Positions 6,662 through 16,105 of a stretch of 64,000 nt of DNA are shown here, one piece after another (the stretch's first letter is position 1; each line of letters starts with the position of its first letter). The notes under the pieces were generated by a model. The model saw only the letters and a program-made list of their open reading frames with translations, ran no database searches and was not told the origin of the DNA. A program made the translations under genes and the position numbers. Origin of the DNA: CAZCEC01 sp964497615 (lineage in GTDB: Bacteria; Chloroflexota; Anaerolineae; Anaerolineales; UBA6663); the NCBI GenBank assembly GCA_964497615.1, contig CAZCEC010000030.1, positions 10,062 to 74,061 on the forward strand. Direction: 5' to 3'.

Positions 6662-9589
6662 ATGCTGCCACTTAGCGCTCGCCTGCTCCGCCGCCGGCCG
6701 AAGAATGACCCCAATGTGCCCGACCCTGCTTCGTCGGGCCAGCCCCAGCCCTTCCCTGGACCATCACAGGTAGGCCCGACCGAGTCGCTGGTTGATGTCA
6801 TGGCGCTGGTTGGTAACACAGTGATCCTAGACAACGGCTCGTTCGTCCGTGGCCTGGAAGTTAGGCCGGTTGACCTGGAGCGGGGCGATCAAGCCGCTCG
6901 CCAGCAATTCTGGGCGCTGTTTGCTGCAGCGCTGCGCCGGTTACGGGCGCCGCTGGGCGTTCAGCTCGTCATTGTCACCCAGCCTCAGGATCTCGGCAGC
7001 TACCTCGAACGTTGGCATTTGGCTGCAACTGACTGGAAGCATCGAGCGGAAAGTAGTGATGAGCCCGCTGCACAGGCGCGGCGTAGGCGCATGGCAGCCT
7101 GTGCCGAAGAAACGGCGGCATTCCTTACGGCCGCTCAGGATCAGCTTTCGCCTATGCAGCAGCGCTACTTAGTGGTGGTGGCCCATAATCCGTTTCCCGA
7201 AGCCGTCACAGGTAAAGCACCAGCCAAAGTGCTGAGCGACCGCGTGGTCACCGCTGCGCAGGACAAGCTCAACGAGCATTTCCAGATTGTCTGGGCGGCG
7301 CTGAGTGAGATCGGATTGCAGATGCAGCCGCTCTCACCCGCGCACATGTGCCAGGCACTTTGGGACCACTATCATCACCCGCCGAGCATCTTGGGTACGC
7401 CTTTGGGGCCATCGGCGGCCCTTGGCGCGCAAGCCTCTGGGAGCGGACACAGCTCCGCATGGAAGCTCCGGCAAAACGTGGATCAACGCCCTTTGGTAGC
7501 CGAACTGGAAGCAGCTGCCCGTGACCCGGGAAAGCTGGCTGATCTCCTGGCACCGGCCTTGATCGAAGAGCACGAGCATTATCTGCGTGTGGGTGATGTG
7601 ATCGCGCGGGGCTATTTGCTATACGACTTCGATCCCCGTGCGCCGGTCGACCTGGCCTCGATCGTGGCACTGCCGATGGATACTACGCACACGCTGTATC
7701 TTACGGCCGCCGATCCCGTCCAAATCCGCCAGCAATTCAAGGAGAAGGAGACCGAGCTCAAGGCTTCCACTATGGTGGATGCGCGTCGCGGCGCCGTGAC
7801 TGATTGGGGCCGGCAGGCGGCCATCCAGTCAGTGGAAGCGGCCCGGGCCGATCTGGAGATTGCGCTGCAGGCACCGTACTTTCTGCACTGGTATGTACTG
7901 GTGTGGGCCAATGACCTTGCATCGCTGGAGAAGCGGTGTCAGGACTTTGAGACGCTGCTAAAGGTAAAAGATATCCGGTTCTATCCCGCGACGCGTCGGC
8001 ACCTGAGTGTCCTGCAGTCTACTCGCCCGCTGGCCCGCCCGGCCTATAAGCTTAAGCCGCGCAATATGTCAGCCGACTCGCTGGGTTCTTTCTTCCCGTT
8101 TGTCCGGCGCGAATACCTGGACCCCTCCGGCTGGCACTTCGGTCTGCATCGGGGGAACGGCCTGTTCGTGTCCCTCAATCCCTTTGAAAGTGGTCAGAGC
8201 AACGCCTCCGAGTTGGTGATCGGCGCGCCGGGCGGCGGGAAATCGGTCTATCTCAAACAGACAATTGAGACGGTGTTGGCGTTGGGGCACCGAGTATTTG
8301 TCATCGACCCGGAGCGCGAGTATCTACGCTTGGCCATCGACTTTCATGCGCCGTATGTGGAACTGGGTAAGCACGTGGCCCCCAGGCGGCTGGAACTGCC
8401 CGATGGATCGGACCCATACCGCGAAGGGCTATTGGTGCTAGGCGAACTTTACGAAGCGCTATCGGCCTCGACTCTGACAGAGAGTCAGGTCCACGCGCTG
8501 ACGACTGCCTACCAAGCCGTTTGCAGCCAGGTTGGGATCGTGTCCGACCAACCGCCTACCTGGTCGAGGCCCGCACCGCTGCTCGCTGACCTGGTGGCAT
8601 TCCTCTCCGGCTTGCACACGGCCGAGGCCAATGAGCTGGCGCGCGTTTTGCATTATGCAGGAGCCCTGAATGGCGGCCAAGTGCTCAACATCATGGACAT
8701 TAACTTGGCGTCGGAAAACCCGTGGAGCAGTGCGGCCGAGTCGTTGGCCGCGTTTGTAGAAGCTATCCTGGGCGAGCGGCTGGATGCACCGAGCTTCAAC
8801 GCCCTGGTGGAATGCTACCAGACCACAATGGAGAAGTGGGGCTTCCAGTCGAGTGAGGCGGCGTCAGTGAACCAGGCTCGCTCAACTCCCACACTGGCCG
8901 CCTTGGTGGATACCCTCTCTGCGCATGCTAATCCTCGCAGTCAGGCACTGGCGCAAGTGCTACTGCAATATGCCTATGGCCTATACGCCGATCTGTTCAA
9001 CCAACCGACCACAGTCGCCGCCGGCGCGTCTCCCCTGGTGGTGTTTGGCATGCGCTCATTGCGCGAGAACGTGGAGCGCACGCTCGCGCCGGTGTTTGCC
9101 TGGCAGGTACTGCGCCATGTCTGGAACGAGGTCGTGGCGGGCGGCGCAGCCCAACCAATCCACCTCATCATTGATGAAGCCTGGTACCTGCTTGAGCAGC
9201 CGGGCGCAGCGCAGCGGCTAGAGCGGATGGCGCGCAGCTTTCGCAAGTACAACGCAGCTCTGCATTTGGCGACCCAGGACACCCAGCGCCTGGTGGCCAG
9301 CCCCGAGGCGCGGGTGATCGCCGAGATCGCTCGGATCAAGATGCTCTTTGGCCAAGAGTCTGACAGTGCCGCGCGTCGGCTGGGGGAATTGTTCGGTCTG
9401 TCGGCTGCGGAGCAGTCTGATCTCCTGCATGTGCGCAAGGGGGAAGGGCTGCTGCTCTTTGGCAATGATGTGCGGTTGCCGCTGTATGTGGCCGTCAATC
9501 CCCTGCGGTTGGCGCGGCTGTCCACCAATCGTGAGCAGCAGCAAGCAGTGGCGATCGCGTCGGGCCGTCGGGCGGCACCTGTGTGGTAG
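6662..9589 (+). CDS. virB4: VirB4-type conjugation/secretion ATPase
   Basis: This 975-residue cytoplasmic ATPase energises type IV secretion. The N-terminal half is the VirB4 N-domain. The ATPase domain has Walker A G-A-P-G-G-G-K-S at about residues 520-527 and Walker B L-I-I-D-E-A near 834. These are followed by the conserved R-S-F-R-K-Y and A-T-Q-D-T segments found in VirB4/TraE/TrbE proteins. The C-terminus (F-G-N-D-V-R-L-P) also matches. I start it at ATG 6662, just after the PrgI stop. Length is slightly above the usual 600-850 residues because the N-terminal domain is long. Confidence 0.92.
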   Translation: MLPLSARLLRRRPKNDPNVPDPASSGQPQPFPGPSQVGPTESLVDVMALVGNTVILDNGSFVRGLEVRPVDLERGDQAARQQFWALFAAALRRLRAPLGVQLVIVTQPQDLGSYLERWHLAATDWKHRAESSDEPAAQARRRRMAACAEETAAFLTAAQDQLSPMQQRYLVVVAHNPFPEAVTGKAPAKVLSDRVVTAAQDKLNEHFQIVWAALSEIGLQMQPLSPAHMCQALWDHYHHPPSILGTPLGPSAALGAQASGSGHSSAWKLRQNVDQRPLVAELEAAARDPGKLADLLAPALIEEHEHYLRVGDVIARGYLLYDFDPRAPVDLASIVALPMDTTHTLYLTAADPVQIRQQFKEKETELKASTMVDARRGAVTDWGRQAAIQSVEAARADLEIALQAPYFLHWYVLVWANDLASLEKRCQDFETLLKVKDIRFYPATRRHLSVLQSTRPLARPAYKLKPRNMSADSLGSFFPFVRREYLDPSGWHFGLHRGNGLFVSLNPFESGQSNASELVIGAPGGGKSVYLKQTIETVLALGHRVFVIDPEREYLRLAIDFHAPYVELGKHVAPRRLELPDGSDPYREGLLVLGELYEALSASTLTESQVHALTTAYQAVCSQVGIVSDQPPTWSRPAPLLADLVAFLSGLHTAEANELARVLHYAGALNGGQVLNIMDINLASENPWSSAAESLAAFVEAILGERLDAPSFNALVECYQTTMEKWGFQSSEAASVNQARSTPTLAALVDTLSAHANPRSQALAQVLLQYAYGLYADLFNQPTTVAAGASPLVVFGMRSLRENVERTLAPVFAWQVLRHVWNEVVAGGAAQPIHLIIDEAWYLLEQPGAAQRLERMARSFRKYNAALHLATQDTQRLVASPEARVIAEIARIKMLFGQESDSAARRLGELFGLSAAEQSDLLHVRKGEGLLLFGNDVRLPLYVAVNPLRLARLSTNREQQQAVAIASGRRAAPVW

Positions 9590-9595
9590 CTCGCA

Positions 9596-10294
9596 TTGAA
9601 CGCGCTCAAAGCTCTCTTTGCGCTTGGCTTGGCAGGCTGGATGTGTAGCTTTTGCCTCTTGGTCTTTGTGCCGAACCTGCTGGTCGCCAATGCCATCCCG
9701 CAGATGCCGTTTGGTGCGGGCGAATTGGCACAGTGGCAACTCGATATCCCGCAGGCCTCGGACGGTGCGACCGGCAGCAGCGGGGTGGGGGCCGGGGCGA
9801 GTCGGGTGGGGCGCGCCGGCTACCGCAGTGCAGACGCCCAGTCGCCATGGGGTGTCCCGCTGCGCGGCCCAATTCAGCATTGGAGCAACACGCATGACAA
9901 GCCACTCTTGGGCTGCCAGTTTCAAGACGCGAACTACGCAGATCACGTCGGGGTGGACTTGCCCGTGAATGCCGGTACGACCGTCTACGCCACCATGGCG
10001 GGCCAGGTGGTCTGGGCCGGCGACAACGGTGCCTGGGGCAATTTGGTTGTGGTCGAGAACGGCGATTATCAGACTTGGTTTGCCCACAACGAATCGACTT
10101 CGGTTCAGGTGGGCGACCTCGTGCAGGCCGGCCAGGTGATTGCCAGGAGCGGGACTACGGGGAACTCGACCGGGCCGCATGTGCACTACGGCATCAAGCA
10201 ATTTCAGGGGGACGAAGATATGGCTGGAACCTGGATAAACCCCGAACTGTACTTCAACGCGGAGGATGTCATTGAATGGCCTTGCGGAAACTGA
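9596..10294 (+). CDS. M23-family peptidase (LytM domain), secreted or membrane anchored
   Basis: A hydrophobic N-terminal helix (about 5-30) acts as signal or anchor, followed by a polar linker and a C-terminal M23/LytM domain. The zinc ligands are visible: His117 and Asp121 in H-V-G-V-D, and H-V-H at 195-197; a further W-F-A-H lies between them. In T4SS operons such enzymes cut peptidoglycan so the channel can cross the wall (VirB1/CwlT-like role). The only plausible start is TTG 9596, or ATG 9641 giving a shorter signal. The gene overlaps the coupling-protein start by 29 nt. Confidence 0.85.
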   Translation: MNALKALFALGLAGWMCSFCLLVFVPNLLVANAIPQMPFGAGELAQWQLDIPQASDGATGSSGVGAGASRVGRAGYRSADAQSPWGVPLRGPIQHWSNTHDKPLLGCQFQDANYADHVGVDLPVNAGTTVYATMAGQVVWAGDNGAWGNLVVVENGDYQTWFAHNESTSVQVGDLVQAGQVIARSGTTGNSTGPHVHYGIKQFQGDEDMAGTWINPELYFNAEDVIEWPCGN

Positions 10295-13040
10295 CAGACT
10301 GGGGCGGCGGGCGGGTTCAGTTGGGGATTCCTTTGTGTCCAGCGTGATGCTCGTTCTGCCACCCCCGGAGAATCTGCGCGATGCCACGGCCATGGAGCAA
10401 TTGGCCGGCACACTCGGGCTGCTACCAGGGTCCGTGGCGCTGGAGATTGCGGGTTTGCATGGGCAGCGCCTGCTGATGGTGCGTGGTCCTCTGGCAGCCG
10501 TACAACGCGTCCGTGCTCAACTTTACTCGGTATATCGGCAGGTCGAGCTTCAATCCGTGCAGACCGGGCTGGATCCCGCCTTGGCCATGCAGGAGCGCGG
10601 AACGGTGATGGTGGCTGTTCAGTTGCGCACCGTAGGGCCGGCGTTTCTGCCGATAAAAACTTGGCGCGAGTTTGAAGGCGGTGAGCCGCTGGATGCTGTG
10701 CTCGGCGCCTTCGATGGCCTTCAGCCCAATGAAATAGTCCTATCCCAATTAGTCGTTCATGGCGCGGCCCAACCGGAGTGGGCGGAGCCACACCTGCGCC
10801 AGTTGGCCGCGCTAAAGCGCCGAGGGTATGGAGCCGATGTGCCGGCGCCCACGCGCAACATCGCCGTTATGACCGGCGCTGCGGTCATCCTGTTGTGCTT
10901 CGCCGCGTTGATACTCTGGACGCTTGTTGGTCCCTGGACTCGTTGGTTGATGGCCCTGCCAGTCGGCGCGTTGCTCACCTTGCTGGCCGCCTGGTTGCTG
11001 GGCCAGAACAGTAATGACTGGGCGCGGGTGCTGGAGGATGAAGCTGCGGCCAAACTTCGCGATCAGGCGCTAGAGGTTGACCTACGCCTATTTGCCAGCG
11101 CCGGTAACGGGGAGCGCGCCCAACAGCTGCTGAATCAACTCATTGCCGCCTATCACCTCTTCGATACGACGTCCGGGAACCGCTGGCAGGCAGTCAAACC
11201 TGGCGGCCATTTGAACCCGGCTAACCTTGCTCCCAATCTGAGTACACCACCGGTTTGTCTGAGTGTGAAAGAGTTGGCCGGTCTGTGGCATATGCCTGTG
11301 GGCGAGTCGCTGGAGCGGATGCGGAGGCAAGGCTTCGAACAACTCTTGCCTCTTCCGGCTGATATGGCGGAGCCCCATGGCGCGCATATTGGAGTTTCGC
11401 ATAAGGGTGAGCAGGCAGTTCCGGTCGCGCTCTCGCCGGCGGCCTTGCGGCGCAACCTATTTATTATCGGCAAGACCCAACACGGCAAGAGCACGCTGAT
11501 GGAGCATATCGCGGTCCAATGGATGCGCGACCCGATGCGATCCGTCCTGGTGGTCGATCCGCACGGCGACATGGCGCGGCGCGTGATCGGACTGGTGCCT
11601 GCCGAACGCTCCAAAGATGTCATTTACATTGATCTCTCGGACGAAACACGATCAGTGGGTCTCAACTTGCTTGATGTCGGAGAAGGTTTTGACCCAGACA
11701 GCCTGGCCGAAAACTTTGTAGATGTGGGCAAAGCCCTCTGGCAACAATATTGGGGGCCGCGGATGCTCATCCCGCTCGGCTTCGGCCTGCGAGCGCTCGC
11801 ACACGCCAACCTGCGCCGTCCGGCCGAGCGCCAATACACTCTCCTGGCCTTGGCCCCATTGCTCACTGGTCATCCTAACCTAAGAGACCATTTCCTTACT
11901 CAAGAAGTGACGGTCGCCGACCGGCCTGACATCGTTCACTACTTTCTGGGCGAGTACGCGCTGATGAGCGCCTCGCAGCGTGAGCAGGTAATCTCCCCGG
12001 TCCTTTCCAAGAGCCACGCCTTTGAGCGGTCGGCTGCCATCCGTCGTCTGATTGGACAGCCGCGCTCGACCGTCCAGCTCTTTCAGGCGATTCGCAGCCG
12101 CAAGATCATCGTGGTCAACACCAATGCCGGCATCCTGGGCGACGACCTGGCTGGCTTCATTGGATCGCTGTTTCTGAACGTGATGCGGCGCGTCATCATG
12201 CGCCAGACGACGTTGCCGCGCGAGCAGCGAGTGCCGGTGTCGGTGGTGGCGGACGAATTTCAGACCATGACCGGCACCGACTTTGGCGCCCTCCTGGGCG
12301 AATTGCAGAAAAACGGCGGCAACTTCGTGTTAGGCACCCAGGCGCTGGATAACCTGCGCCGTATTGAGCCTACCGGCACTTTGGCCGGCAGCATCTTTGC
12401 CGGTGTGACCACGAAGGTTGTCTTCCAAGTAAATGGCGATGATGCCCGCTATCTGGTCGAGCGAGAACTTGACGTTGACCGCCTCCGGGCGGAGAGCCTG
12501 GTGAACCTGCCGCAACATCACGCCTATGTCAAGACAATCGCGAACGATGGTCGACCGCTTCCAGTCTTCTTACTTAAGGTTGCCAGCCCGCTGATATCGG
12601 ATGTGGCGGTAGCCGGCCAAGTCCTGGCCCAGCGCACACTGTATTCGGTAGCGGGTGATGAAGCCGATCGTCTAGCCCGCCTGTCGCTCTCTATGCTGTT
12701 CGACGAGCACCAGCGGCCGAAAGATGACCCGCCAGCCCAATCGGAGGCTGCCTCCAAAAGCGTGCTCCAGAACTTTCTCGATCAGCAGAAGGCGAAGCCG
12801 CCAAATTCGCCCGACGCGATCCGCTACTCCGCAGAGGTCACAGGAGGCGTTCCAGCTGAGTCGGAAACCACACGGGCGACCCAACAGGCGGTGGCAAGCA
12901 CACCCCGTCCCAAAGCGAGCCTACCGACACTTGGAGGCTCTAGACCGGCCGTGCTGCCCGATGATAGCGGTTTTGAGAGTATGGCTGGAGTTCTCGGCAA
13001 GAAGCCTGGTTCCAAGCGAGGCGGAAATGAGCCGGCATAA
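10266..13040 (+). CDS. VirD4/TraG-type coupling ATPase (T4CP)
   Basis: This 924-residue protein has an N-terminal soluble part, two membrane helices at about residues 198-248, then an FtsK/TraD-like motor. Walker A is G-K-T-Q-H-G-K-S near 399-406. V-V-D-P-H-G-D-M follows near 430, and the Walker B-like V-V-A-D-E-F-Q lies near 658. Coupling proteins recruit the DNA-relaxase complex and feed it to the secretion channel. The N-terminal region before the helices, about 190 residues, is longer than in TraD/VirD4. The C-terminal 130 residues look disordered. ATG 10266 sits right behind GGAGG and overlaps the upstream gene; ATG 10350 is an alternative start. Confidence 0.85.
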   Translation: MSLNGLAETDRLGRRAGSVGDSFVSSVMLVLPPPENLRDATAMEQLAGTLGLLPGSVALEIAGLHGQRLLMVRGPLAAVQRVRAQLYSVYRQVELQSVQTGLDPALAMQERGTVMVAVQLRTVGPAFLPIKTWREFEGGEPLDAVLGAFDGLQPNEIVLSQLVVHGAAQPEWAEPHLRQLAALKRRGYGADVPAPTRNIAVMTGAAVILLCFAALILWTLVGPWTRWLMALPVGALLTLLAAWLLGQNSNDWARVLEDEAAAKLRDQALEVDLRLFASAGNGERAQQLLNQLIAAYHLFDTTSGNRWQAVKPGGHLNPANLAPNLSTPPVCLSVKELAGLWHMPVGESLERMRRQGFEQLLPLPADMAEPHGAHIGVSHKGEQAVPVALSPAALRRNLFIIGKTQHGKSTLMEHIAVQWMRDPMRSVLVVDPHGDMARRVIGLVPAERSKDVIYIDLSDETRSVGLNLLDVGEGFDPDSLAENFVDVGKALWQQYWGPRMLIPLGFGLRALAHANLRRPAERQYTLLALAPLLTGHPNLRDHFLTQEVTVADRPDIVHYFLGEYALMSASQREQVISPVLSKSHAFERSAAIRRLIGQPRSTVQLFQAIRSRKIIVVNTNAGILGDDLAGFIGSLFLNVMRRVIMRQTTLPREQRVPVSVVADEFQTMTGTDFGALLGELQKNGGNFVLGTQALDNLRRIEPTGTLAGSIFAGVTTKVVFQVNGDDARYLVERELDVDRLRAESLVNLPQHHAYVKTIANDGRPLPVFLLKVASPLISDVAVAGQVLAQRTLYSVAGDEADRLARLSLSMLFDEHQRPKDDPPAQSEAASKSVLQNFLDQQKAKPPNSPDAIRYSAEVTGGVPAESETTRATQQAVASTPRPKASLPTLGGSRPAVLPDDSGFESMAGVLGKKPGSKRGGNEPA

Positions 13041-14865
13041 GCAACTGGATGAACGGGAAAGCGTCACCATGCTTCTGCGGGCCGTCAACGCACACCCGTG
13101 GGCCCGAACCGAACTGCTGCGGTCGCAAAGCGGTTTGCACCAGGGTGAGTATGAAGCGGCTGTCCGGTTCGCTGTACGTTTTCGCCTTGTTAACCGGGCT
13201 GTGATTCGTGGCCTCGGCCAGACGCCGGCGCGTTACGGCCTGACGCCGAGTGGGGCCGAAAGGATTGACGCGGTGCATTCTGCTCTCTGGCAGAAACGCG
13301 CACTTCTGGCCGCCCTGAAACTGGACTATGCCCGCGCCCTACTCAATGAATGGTTCGCCGCACCGGGGGTGGTGTGGGCGCTATCGCCCTGCCAGATTCC
13401 GGCCCAAGCGCTGCGGCCGGAGCCATCCCCGAACCGTCCCCGGCCGGATTACAAGGTGCGGGCCTATCAGTCGCTTCGCGTCGATGGGCTGGCCTGTTTG
13501 AAACTCTCAGCCGGCGCGTATCGCAACGTAGCGCTATTGGTTGACCCCGGCAACTTGAAGCTGGATTGGCTCTTCCAACAGTTTCGGAGTGCTCATGCGT
13601 GGCGGCGTCGCGCCGAGTTCCGGCGCGATAACCACACTTATTTCCCCACGTTTGTTGTGATAACACTAGACAGCCACCGACTGACGGAGGTAGTTCAAGC
13701 TTGGCGGGCAGCGGTACCGGACGGGGATTGGCCTGGCCCGCTGCGACTGACGACACTCCACGAACTCGGCCAGGGTCGTTGGTGGAATGAGCGCTGCGCG
13801 CTCACATCCTTGTGGAGTGAGGCGGTCGACAGTACCCAGCCCAGCCTCCGGCCCACAGTGGCCTATGGTGCGTGGTGGGGGGAACCTGCTCCCGACGAGG
13901 TCTCGGCGAATCAATCGGATTCGACTCGGGCAGCAGCTCGACCCGTACTCGCTCAAGTGCTTGGTGTTACTAAGGCCGTACTGCAGCGCCTACTTGTCAT
14001 CCATTCGGCGATCAGCATTAACGCCCGCGCCTTGCTTGACCGTGTGGGCCAATACCCACTGATTGCGGCCGCTGACCTGGCAGTGGTGATGGCCTGCACA
14101 CCACGCAATGTGCGGACTGGGCTGCACGAGTTGCTGGGCCATCAGTTGGTAGAGACAGTGCAGCCGGGCAATGGCCATGTTCTGACGTGGCTCGGCCTAT
14201 GTCTGTTGGCAGCGCAGGTCGCTCTGCCATCAGTCGCATACGCCCGGCTGCGGGGTTGGCCCTTACGGCAGGCCGCGACCGGCCCGGAATATGCGATCGG
14301 CTGGTTTGACTCGGTTCGAGACCACACCGGATTAGTGCTCGATTTTCTGGTTGGCTTGTGCCGCCACGGCCCGCCACATCTATCACTTGTGCGTTGGGAT
14401 CAGGTGCAGTGTCTGTTTGAATTGCCGGAACGGTCGATGCCAACGTCTCTACCAGGGAGTGACCGGCTTCAGGCTGTTGTGCCCGATGCCATCGGGCTCG
14501 TGGCCGTCCGAGGTCCTAGTGGACATAGTGTGGAACAGGCTTTCTGGCTGGAGGTCGACCGCAATAGTACGCATGGGCAAGCCCTAACAGACAAGCTTGC
14601 ACGCTATTACCGTCTAGGCGGTCGGTGGGACGGGCTGGCCGGAAACCTGCCGCGACTGCTCATCTTGGTAGAACGCGGCGGTGAGGGACGCCTGCAATCA
14701 CTACAGCGGCGGCTCAGGGTGATGAATGAGCAGTATCACACCCACCTTGATGTGCGCCTGACTCGTGCGGATCTTCTCGCGGACGAATTGGGTCGACTAA
14801 ACCCGGTCAAACCCGTCTGGCGCGCAGTAGATGCGAGTGCCTTTGTGAGTGCGTTCGAACGGTAG
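13027..14865 (+). CDS. Replication-relaxation-like protein (winged helix plus nuclease-like C-terminus)
   Basis: This 612-residue protein overlaps the coupling-protein stop by 14 nt. An N-terminal helical region (L-L-R-A-V-N...R-Y-G-L-T-P-S-G-A-E-R) looks like a winged-helix DNA-binding domain. A second winged-helix-like segment lies near 320-390. The C-terminal part has F-W-L-E-V-D-R, then a D-K-L-A-R-Y-Y-R-L helix and an L-L-I-L-V-E-R strand, resembling the PD-(D/E)XK-like core of the replication-relaxation family seen on plasmids and ICEs next to TraG genes. It is the best candidate for an origin-processing protein here. AGGCGG supports ATG 13027. The family call comes from pattern and context only. 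Confidence 0.62.
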   Translation: MSRHKQLDERESVTMLLRAVNAHPWARTELLRSQSGLHQGEYEAAVRFAVRFRLVNRAVIRGLGQTPARYGLTPSGAERIDAVHSALWQKRALLAALKLDYARALLNEWFAAPGVVWALSPCQIPAQALRPEPSPNRPRPDYKVRAYQSLRVDGLACLKLSAGAYRNVALLVDPGNLKLDWLFQQFRSAHAWRRRAEFRRDNHTYFPTFVVITLDSHRLTEVVQAWRAAVPDGDWPGPLRLTTLHELGQGRWWNERCALTSLWSEAVDSTQPSLRPTVAYGAWWGEPAPDEVSANQSDSTRAAARPVLAQVLGVTKAVLQRLLVIHSAISINARALLDRVGQYPLIAAADLAVVMACTPRNVRTGLHELLGHQLVETVQPGNGHVLTWLGLCLLAAQVALPSVAYARLRGWPLRQAATGPEYAIGWFDSVRDHTGLVLDFLVGLCRHGPPHLSLVRWDQVQCLFELPERSMPTSLPGSDRLQAVVPDAIGLVAVRGPSGHSVEQAFWLEVDRNSTHGQALTDKLARYYRLGGRWDGLAGNLPRLLILVERGGEGRLQSLQRRLRVMNEQYHTHLDVRLTRADLLADELGRLNPVKPVWRAVDASAFVSAFER

Positions 14866-14872
14866 GCCGACT

Positions 14873-16090
14873 ATGGACTCCGTAACCCGTGCCAGTTTGG
14901 ATGAAATTAAGAGCCGCCATCCGCTTCAAGATGTGGCGCCGCGCTACGCGACCAACCTCCGGCACACAGGCAGCAATCTTGTTGGTCGCTGTCCATTTCA
15001 TGACGATCGGCGTCCCAGCTTTGCGGTGCATCTCCCAACGCAAACCTGGCATTGCTATGCCGCTTCTTGTGACTTGGGCGGTGACGTAATTGATCTGATC
15101 GGGCACGCCCACTTCGGGCGCGCCTGGAACAGCCGTGATAAGTCGATGTTCAAAGTGGTGCTGGCCGACTTGGATGGCAACCGGCTGCCACCCTTGCGCC
15201 AGCCTATCCCGGCTGCATGGCAGAATTCCGAAGCCTGGCGGCCAGTCGAGCTCAACTCGGACGTCCAGATGCTGCTGCACACGGCGGCAAGGCTGTATCA
15301 CACCACGTTGCTGACCCTTGGTCAGGGCCGGGGTACACCTTATGACTACCTGCGCCGGCGCGGCCTAAGTGACGCCAGCATTCGCCAAGAAGGCATCGGT
15401 TATGCCACTGGTGACCTGCTCATACCAGCCCTTTTCGCCTGTGGATTAGCGATCAGTTTTGCCTCCGAGATCAACCTGCTTGATGCCGAACGCCGCCATC
15501 GCGAGTTTATGGCCGGTCGGGTGGTGTTTGTAGAGCGCGACCGCAGTGGCCGCGTGCTGCACCTGATTGGGCGCGCCTTCTCGCCATCTCTGAGTCCGCA
15601 TGCACCCAAGTATTTGAGCTTGAAGGAGATGGCGAAGCCTCTCTATGGCTACGCCCGGCTTGACCGGCGTGAGAGCGACCGACCGGTGCTGCTGGTGGAG
15701 AGTCCACCTGATGCCATCACGGCGCGGCAGTGGGGCTTCGATGCCTTGGCCAATACCGGCACGCGGATGAAGGCTGAACACGCGGTGCTGCTGGCGCGGC
15801 TCAAACGCCCCCTTGTGTTCGTGCCGCACAACGACGGTGGTCCTGGTTTCACCGCCGCCGAGCGATGGCGTGAGTTGATAGGGCATGGCACGCTGGCCGT
15901 GCTGCCTGATACCGTGAAAGATCTCAACGAACTCTGCATGCGCGAGGGCGGTGAACGTGAGTTTTTGGCCTTGATGAAGGCCCATGGATTTGAACGCCAG
16001 CCGCCGCGGCGCTACGCTCCGCCAGGTGGTGCGCCAAGCTATACCCAACAAATGGCCTGGGCCGAGACGCTGCTAGCCAGCCAGCTATGA
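14873..16090 (+). CDS. CHC2 zinc-finger DNA primase with Toprim-like domain
   Basis: This 405-residue primase makes RNA primers for element replication or for converting transferred single-stranded DNA. The N-terminal zinc finger is C-P-F-H (Cys40, His43) followed by Cys61 and Cys66; the C-x4-C spacing differs from the usual C-x2-C of DnaG. The G-G-D-V after it matches the family. A DnaG-like core follows, with a Toprim-like V-L-L-V-E-S-P-P-D-A and F-V-P-H-N-D-G-G further on. Start ATG 14873 lies 7 nt after the upstream stop. No DnaB-binding C-terminal domain is evident. Confidence 0.85.
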   Translation: MDSVTRASLDEIKSRHPLQDVAPRYATNLRHTGSNLVGRCPFHDDRRPSFAVHLPTQTWHCYAASCDLGGDVIDLIGHAHFGRAWNSRDKSMFKVVLADLDGNRLPPLRQPIPAAWQNSEAWRPVELNSDVQMLLHTAARLYHTTLLTLGQGRGTPYDYLRRRGLSDASIRQEGIGYATGDLLIPALFACGLAISFASEINLLDAERRHREFMAGRVVFVERDRSGRVLHLIGRAFSPSLSPHAPKYLSLKEMAKPLYGYARLDRRESDRPVLLVESPPDAITARQWGFDALANTGTRMKAEHAVLLARLKRPLVFVPHNDGGPGFTAAERWRELIGHGTLAVLPDTVKDLNELCMREGGEREFLALMKAHGFERQPPRRYAPPGGAPSYTQQMAWAETLLASQL

Positions 16091-16105
16091 ATAGGTGATG
16101 GTAAT

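Noticed and set aside
9218..10411. 397-codon minus-strand frame over virB4, the M23 gene and the T4CP start
   Set aside because: It crosses three real genes on the opposite strand and lacks any motif.
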